From the NCBI GenBank assembly GCA_002297185.1, contig DBJV01000078.1, positions 1-7,399 of the forward strand: 7,399 nucleotides of DNA, written 5' to 3'. Position 1 is the first letter of the stretch; every line of letters begins with the position of its first letter. This document shows positions 5,134 to 7,399 of the stretch, in pieces. Source of the stretch: Christensenella sp. UBA767 (lineage in GTDB: Bacteria; Bacillota; Clostridia; Christensenellales; CAG-917). The notes under the pieces are model-generated. The model was not told the origin of the DNA, did no database searches, and saw only the letters and a program-made list of their open reading frames with translations. Made by a program: the position numbers and the translations under genes.

Positions 5134-6960
5134 TCAGAAATCAAAGTCGTCAAAAGAAGGTCTTTGTCTCTTGGGTTTCTCGGAGAGTTTCTTGAAGGTG
5201 AATTTCGGCGCAGTGAACGACTCGATCGTGGTCGGAGTGCATCTCTTCAAGCCTTCGCTGTCGTTGAAACCTACGAACGCGCCTTGTTTTGCACAGACGT
5301 AACTTCTGATAAACTGAGTGGTTACGACGGGCATATACAGACGTTTGAGGTACATTTGTCCCGGTTTTATCAAGTCAAGGTCGCTTATCGGGACGAGCGG
5401 AACTTCGCGGATGGAGTCAATCTCGGGGTTTATTTGCGATTCGAGCGACGGGATGTAGTGGCGGCCGCATTCGTTGGCAAATATCTCTTTGGTGTCTCTG
5501 TTTTGTGCGCCGAGGAATATCTGCGCGTTGCAGTTGTCGCGAATAACTACGGATCTTTGATCGCCATATACGACGTCGATTTGCTTGTAGGATTGGACGA
5601 CGAGGTGGAACCAGATGTTGCGCGATCTCGATGTGGCTATCTTGTTCTCCAAGTCTTTTATCTCGGGGATGTTGCCGAACTCGTCGAGCAGGAAGTGAAG
5701 AGGTCTTATCGAGGGGGTTTCCTCTGCGCGTTTAAGCATTTGTCTATACACCCAGTCGATGAAGAGTCCTGCAATGAGGAAATCGCTCTTTTCGTAGTCT
5801 CTCGTGATAAGGAAGATTGCAAACGGCTTGTCGTAGCCTGCCTCGTCGAGATTGATCGTGTTGTCGGTGGTGAGGGCGAAGATGTGGCCTTGGAACCAGT
5901 CTTTGATTCCGCCGTCGAATACGCCGCAGTAGCTCATCATGGTGTTGCGCGCGTTGCAAAGCGCGGTTGACATCAACGCTTTTGCTTTGCGCGATTTGTT
6001 TTGGAGCAGCCAATGGGAGTGCAGGGTTGTCGATTCGGCGATGATCGGCTCTTTGATGGCAAGGTAGTATTGTTGTATGGTGCGGAAGGTCATCATGTCG
6101 CGAGTAAAGCCCGAAGAGTCATCGACCGCATCTTCCAACATACAGTGAATTATGCCTTTGAACAAGTCTTGCGCGCCGTATTCCCAAGATCTGTCCTGTA
6201 TGCCTTGTTCGTTTATTACGATATGCGCAAGTTCGTTCAAAAGAGAGTCGATGTTTGCCTCTAAATAATCCTTTTCGAACTGGATATAGTTGTCGCACGT
6301 TGCGCCGTCGGGGAAGGCGAGACCTCTGTATTCGATATAAGAGCCGGAGGAATACGCGCTTTCGGGATAGACGAGTTCAAGCCCGGATTTTACCTTACCC
6401 GTGTGCATTTTGCAGCCTTTCCCGAGATTTTTGATCTCCATTTTGGTGTCGTAAAGCTCGAGAAGGGGATTCCATCTGTCCGAATGGATGAGGTCTTTGA
6501 AGTTGAGGACGAACAGTTGATAGCCCTGATCTTTGAGGTGCTGCGCGTTTCTGTCAAACAACTCGCCTTTGGGGTCGGTCAAGAACAGGTTGGGTTTGTT
6601 TTTTTGAGAGGAAATCGCTCGCAATTGAGGCTCTACGCAACCCGTCGTTTTGCCGCTGCCCGTCGTGCCGATGTAGAGTTCGTGGGAATAGGGCAGGTAA
6701 TAATAGCGCAGTCTGCAGGCTTTTTGTTGCTCCTCGGGGAGTTTGGCAAAAGCCTCGACGTCGTAGGAATTGCCGTCCGCATCCACGTAATCGCTTGCAA
6801 AGGGGTAGCCCTTGACTTCTGTGTCGGGAAGTTCGTCGTAAAAGACGGTGGTTACGCCTTGCTCTTTGGTGAGTTCGGTGTAATTTACCTTTTTTGCGCT
6901 CTCGAGATTTTGGTCTATATAAGCGGCTTTGATTCTGTCAATGATAGAATAGTTGTTCAT
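5134..6960 (-). CDS. VirD4/TraG-type coupling ATPase without a membrane anchor
   Basis: A 608-residue protein of the VirD4/TraG type IV coupling family, hexameric ATPases that bring DNA or protein substrates to a secretion channel. Walker A is GTTGSGKTT (98-106), after LPYSHELYI. The next family signature is LFLTDPKGELF (125-135), then VLNFKDLIHSDRWNPL (151-166). A helical insert follows (about 225-410). Walker B is FLLDEFGNIP (423-432, Asp426 and Glu427), followed by SRSRN and VVQSYKQI. The acidic, Phe-rich tail (SFDDFDF) is of a kind that could bind a partner. I see no hydrophobic N-terminal helices, although typical VirD4 proteins have two. The ATG at 6960 was chosen because GAGGAGGGG precedes it; the frame stays open upstream to 7068 but that part overlaps the upstream gene. 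No relaxase or channel genes are in view, so conjugation is not shown. Confidence 0.92.
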   Translation of the reverse strand: MNNYSIIDRIKAAYIDQNLESAKKVNYTELTKEQGVTTVFYDELPDTEVKGYPFASDYVDADGNSYDVEAFAKLPEEQQKACRLRYYYLPYSHELYIGTTGSGKTTGCVEPQLRAISSQKNKPNLFLTDPKGELFDRNAQHLKDQGYQLFVLNFKDLIHSDRWNPLLELYDTKMEIKNLGKGCKMHTGKVKSGLELVYPESAYSSGSYIEYRGLAFPDGATCDNYIQFEKDYLEANIDSLLNELAHIVINEQGIQDRSWEYGAQDLFKGIIHCMLEDAVDDSSGFTRDMMTFRTIQQYYLAIKEPIIAESTTLHSHWLLQNKSRKAKALMSTALCNARNTMMSYCGVFDGGIKDWFQGHIFALTTDNTINLDEAGYDKPFAIFLITRDYEKSDFLIAGLFIDWVYRQMLKRAEETPSIRPLHFLLDEFGNIPEIKDLENKIATSRSRNIWFHLVVQSYKQIDVVYGDQRSVVIRDNCNAQIFLGAQNRDTKEIFANECGRHYIPSLESQINPEIDSIREVPLVPISDLDLIKPGQMYLKRLYMPVVTTQFIRSYVCAKQGAFVGFNDSEGLKRCTPTTIESFTAPKFTFKKLSEKPKRQRPSFDDFDF

Positions 6961-6973
6961 AATCCCCTCCTCA
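6961..6973 (-). promoter_or_regulatory. Ribosome binding site fixing the ATPase start, overlapping the upstream stop
   Basis: The minus strand reads AAATGAGGAGGGGATTATG: the TGA stop of the helical-repeat gene runs directly into GGAGGGG, and the ATG of the ATPase follows four bases later. This strongly favours the 608-residue form and suggests translational coupling of the two genes. Confidence 0.85.
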
Positions 6974-7399
6974 TTTAAAGCCGAGCTTTTTAGACGGTTT
7001 TTCGGAAGAATTCGTGACGTTTTTCCACTCCTTCCTCTCGTAATCGTTGATGTATGCCATTTTTTCAAAATAATCCAACGAGTCGGACGTGATTGCCTCG
7101 ACGAAAGAAAAGTCGATTGCCGATTTTTCGTAAGCGTAAACGATGTCTTGCTTTATCGTCGATACGTACACGTAAAGGGTTTGCGCCTCTTGAGAATAAG
7201 CCTTCTTTGCGACATCGGGCAGAATTGTATATCCGCTCCTTAGATACTTTTGGGATAACTCGGCAAGTTCGTAATAAACTTTGGATTTTCCTTCGTTGCC
7301 TGCGAGTTTATAGGCGTATGCAAGATAGAACATCGAGGGGATATTACCCCAGACGACGCATTGAGTAAGACGGTGAATTGCCTCGTCCAAATCTTGCTC
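6971..7399 (-). CDS. Helical-repeat (TPR/Sel1-like) protein, C-terminal part, cut by window edge
   Basis: The last 142 codons of a larger protein; the frame is open to the right edge (first visible residues EQDLDEAIHRL), so the start is outside. A segment of the type DEAIHRLTQCVVWGNIPSMFY / LAYAYKLAGNEGKSKVYYELAELSQ reads as paired amphipathic helices with small residues at TPR/Sel1-like spacing (G15-A25-Y27-A30-G31-Y38-A42 pattern). A second helical part follows, and the tail is polar and basic (SSEKPSKKLGFK). Such repeats usually bind other proteins. It is directly upstream of the coupling ATPase with a stop that overlaps the ATPase's ribosome binding site, so the two are very likely cotranscribed and may act together. 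Repeat class and function are inference; no enzymatic motif is seen in this part. Confidence 0.75.
   Translation of the reverse strand, partial: EQDLDEAIHRLTQCVVWGNIPSMFYLAYAYKLAGNEGKSKVYYELAELSQKYLRSGYTILPDVAKKAYSQEAQTLYVYVSTIKQDIVYAYEKSAIDFSFVEAITSDSLDYFEKMAYINDYERKEWKNVTNSSEKPSKKLGFK

Noticed and set aside
5038..5970. Plus-strand open frame of 310 codons opposite the ATPase gene
   Set aside because: The minus strand encodes a clear VirD4/TraG ATPase here. The plus frame has no family motif and no good ribosome binding site, and antisense openness follows from codon bias of the real gene.
6403..6978. Plus-strand frame of 191 codons opposite the N-terminal part of the ATPase
   Set aside because: It is antisense to Walker A and flanking conserved motifs and has no supporting signals.
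6961..7068. 36-codon N-terminal extension of the ATPase frame
   Set aside because: It overlaps the upstream gene in another frame and is rich in basic residues without family similarity. The ATG at 6960 has a strong ribosome binding site right after the upstream stop.
1..7399. CRISPR array, tRNA or rRNA, insertion sequence, attachment site or integrase
   Set aside because: I looked for short spaced repeats, cloverleaf-like palindromes, transposase motifs and flanking direct repeats and saw none.

Overview
The window looks like chromosome of a low- to mid-GC Bacillota, most likely an uncultured, probably gut-type, member of the Clostridia. The evidence is strong AGGAGG-type ribosome binding sites, sigma-A-like TTGACA/TATAAT promoters, compact intrinsic terminators and the flavour of the proteins (a Clostridia-like DFGGQY variant at the start of GuaA, a YcxB-like membrane protein, a VirD4/TraG-like ATPase). 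This placement is inference from memory of families, not a database result. Every gene I can support lies on the minus strand; the long plus-strand open frames are antisense shadows.

In transcription order (right to left) the window starts with the C-terminal part of a helical-repeat (TPR/Sel1-like) protein (6971-7399). Ten bases after it comes a 608-aa VirD4/TraG-type coupling ATPase with no visible membrane anchor (5134-6960). A 179-base gap with a -10 box, an operator-like dyad and two abutting strong RNA hairpins leads into a GTG-started PPP-family metallophosphatase (4178-4954). That gene overlaps, as TAATG, a small two-helix YcxB-like membrane protein (3705-4178). After a terminator and a mostly featureless spacer comes a monocistronic 215-aa protein with an N-terminal Cys/His cluster (2730-3377), with its own promoter and terminator.

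The left third is nucleotide metabolism: pyrG (CTP synthase, 635-2236) and the first 119 codons of guaA (GMP synthase, 1-359). pyrG has a strong extended -10 promoter with an A-tract upstream element and a leader of about 210 nt. That leader holds a three-way-junction-like fold and then a long intrinsic terminator well before the start codon, the layout of a transcription attenuator. Its predicted 5' end does not show the GGGC start known for CTP-sensitive attenuation of pyrG in Bacillus. A second structured hairpin lies in the pyrG 3' UTR ahead of its terminator, and guaA then has its own promoter with a perfect dyad in the -35/-10 spacer.

The genes fall into three units: a possible DNA- or protein-transport pair (helical-repeat protein plus ATPase), a phosphatase/membrane-protein pair, and housekeeping pyrimidine and purine amidotransferases with elaborate RNA leaders. 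No RNA gene, insertion sequence, CRISPR array or attachment site was seen.
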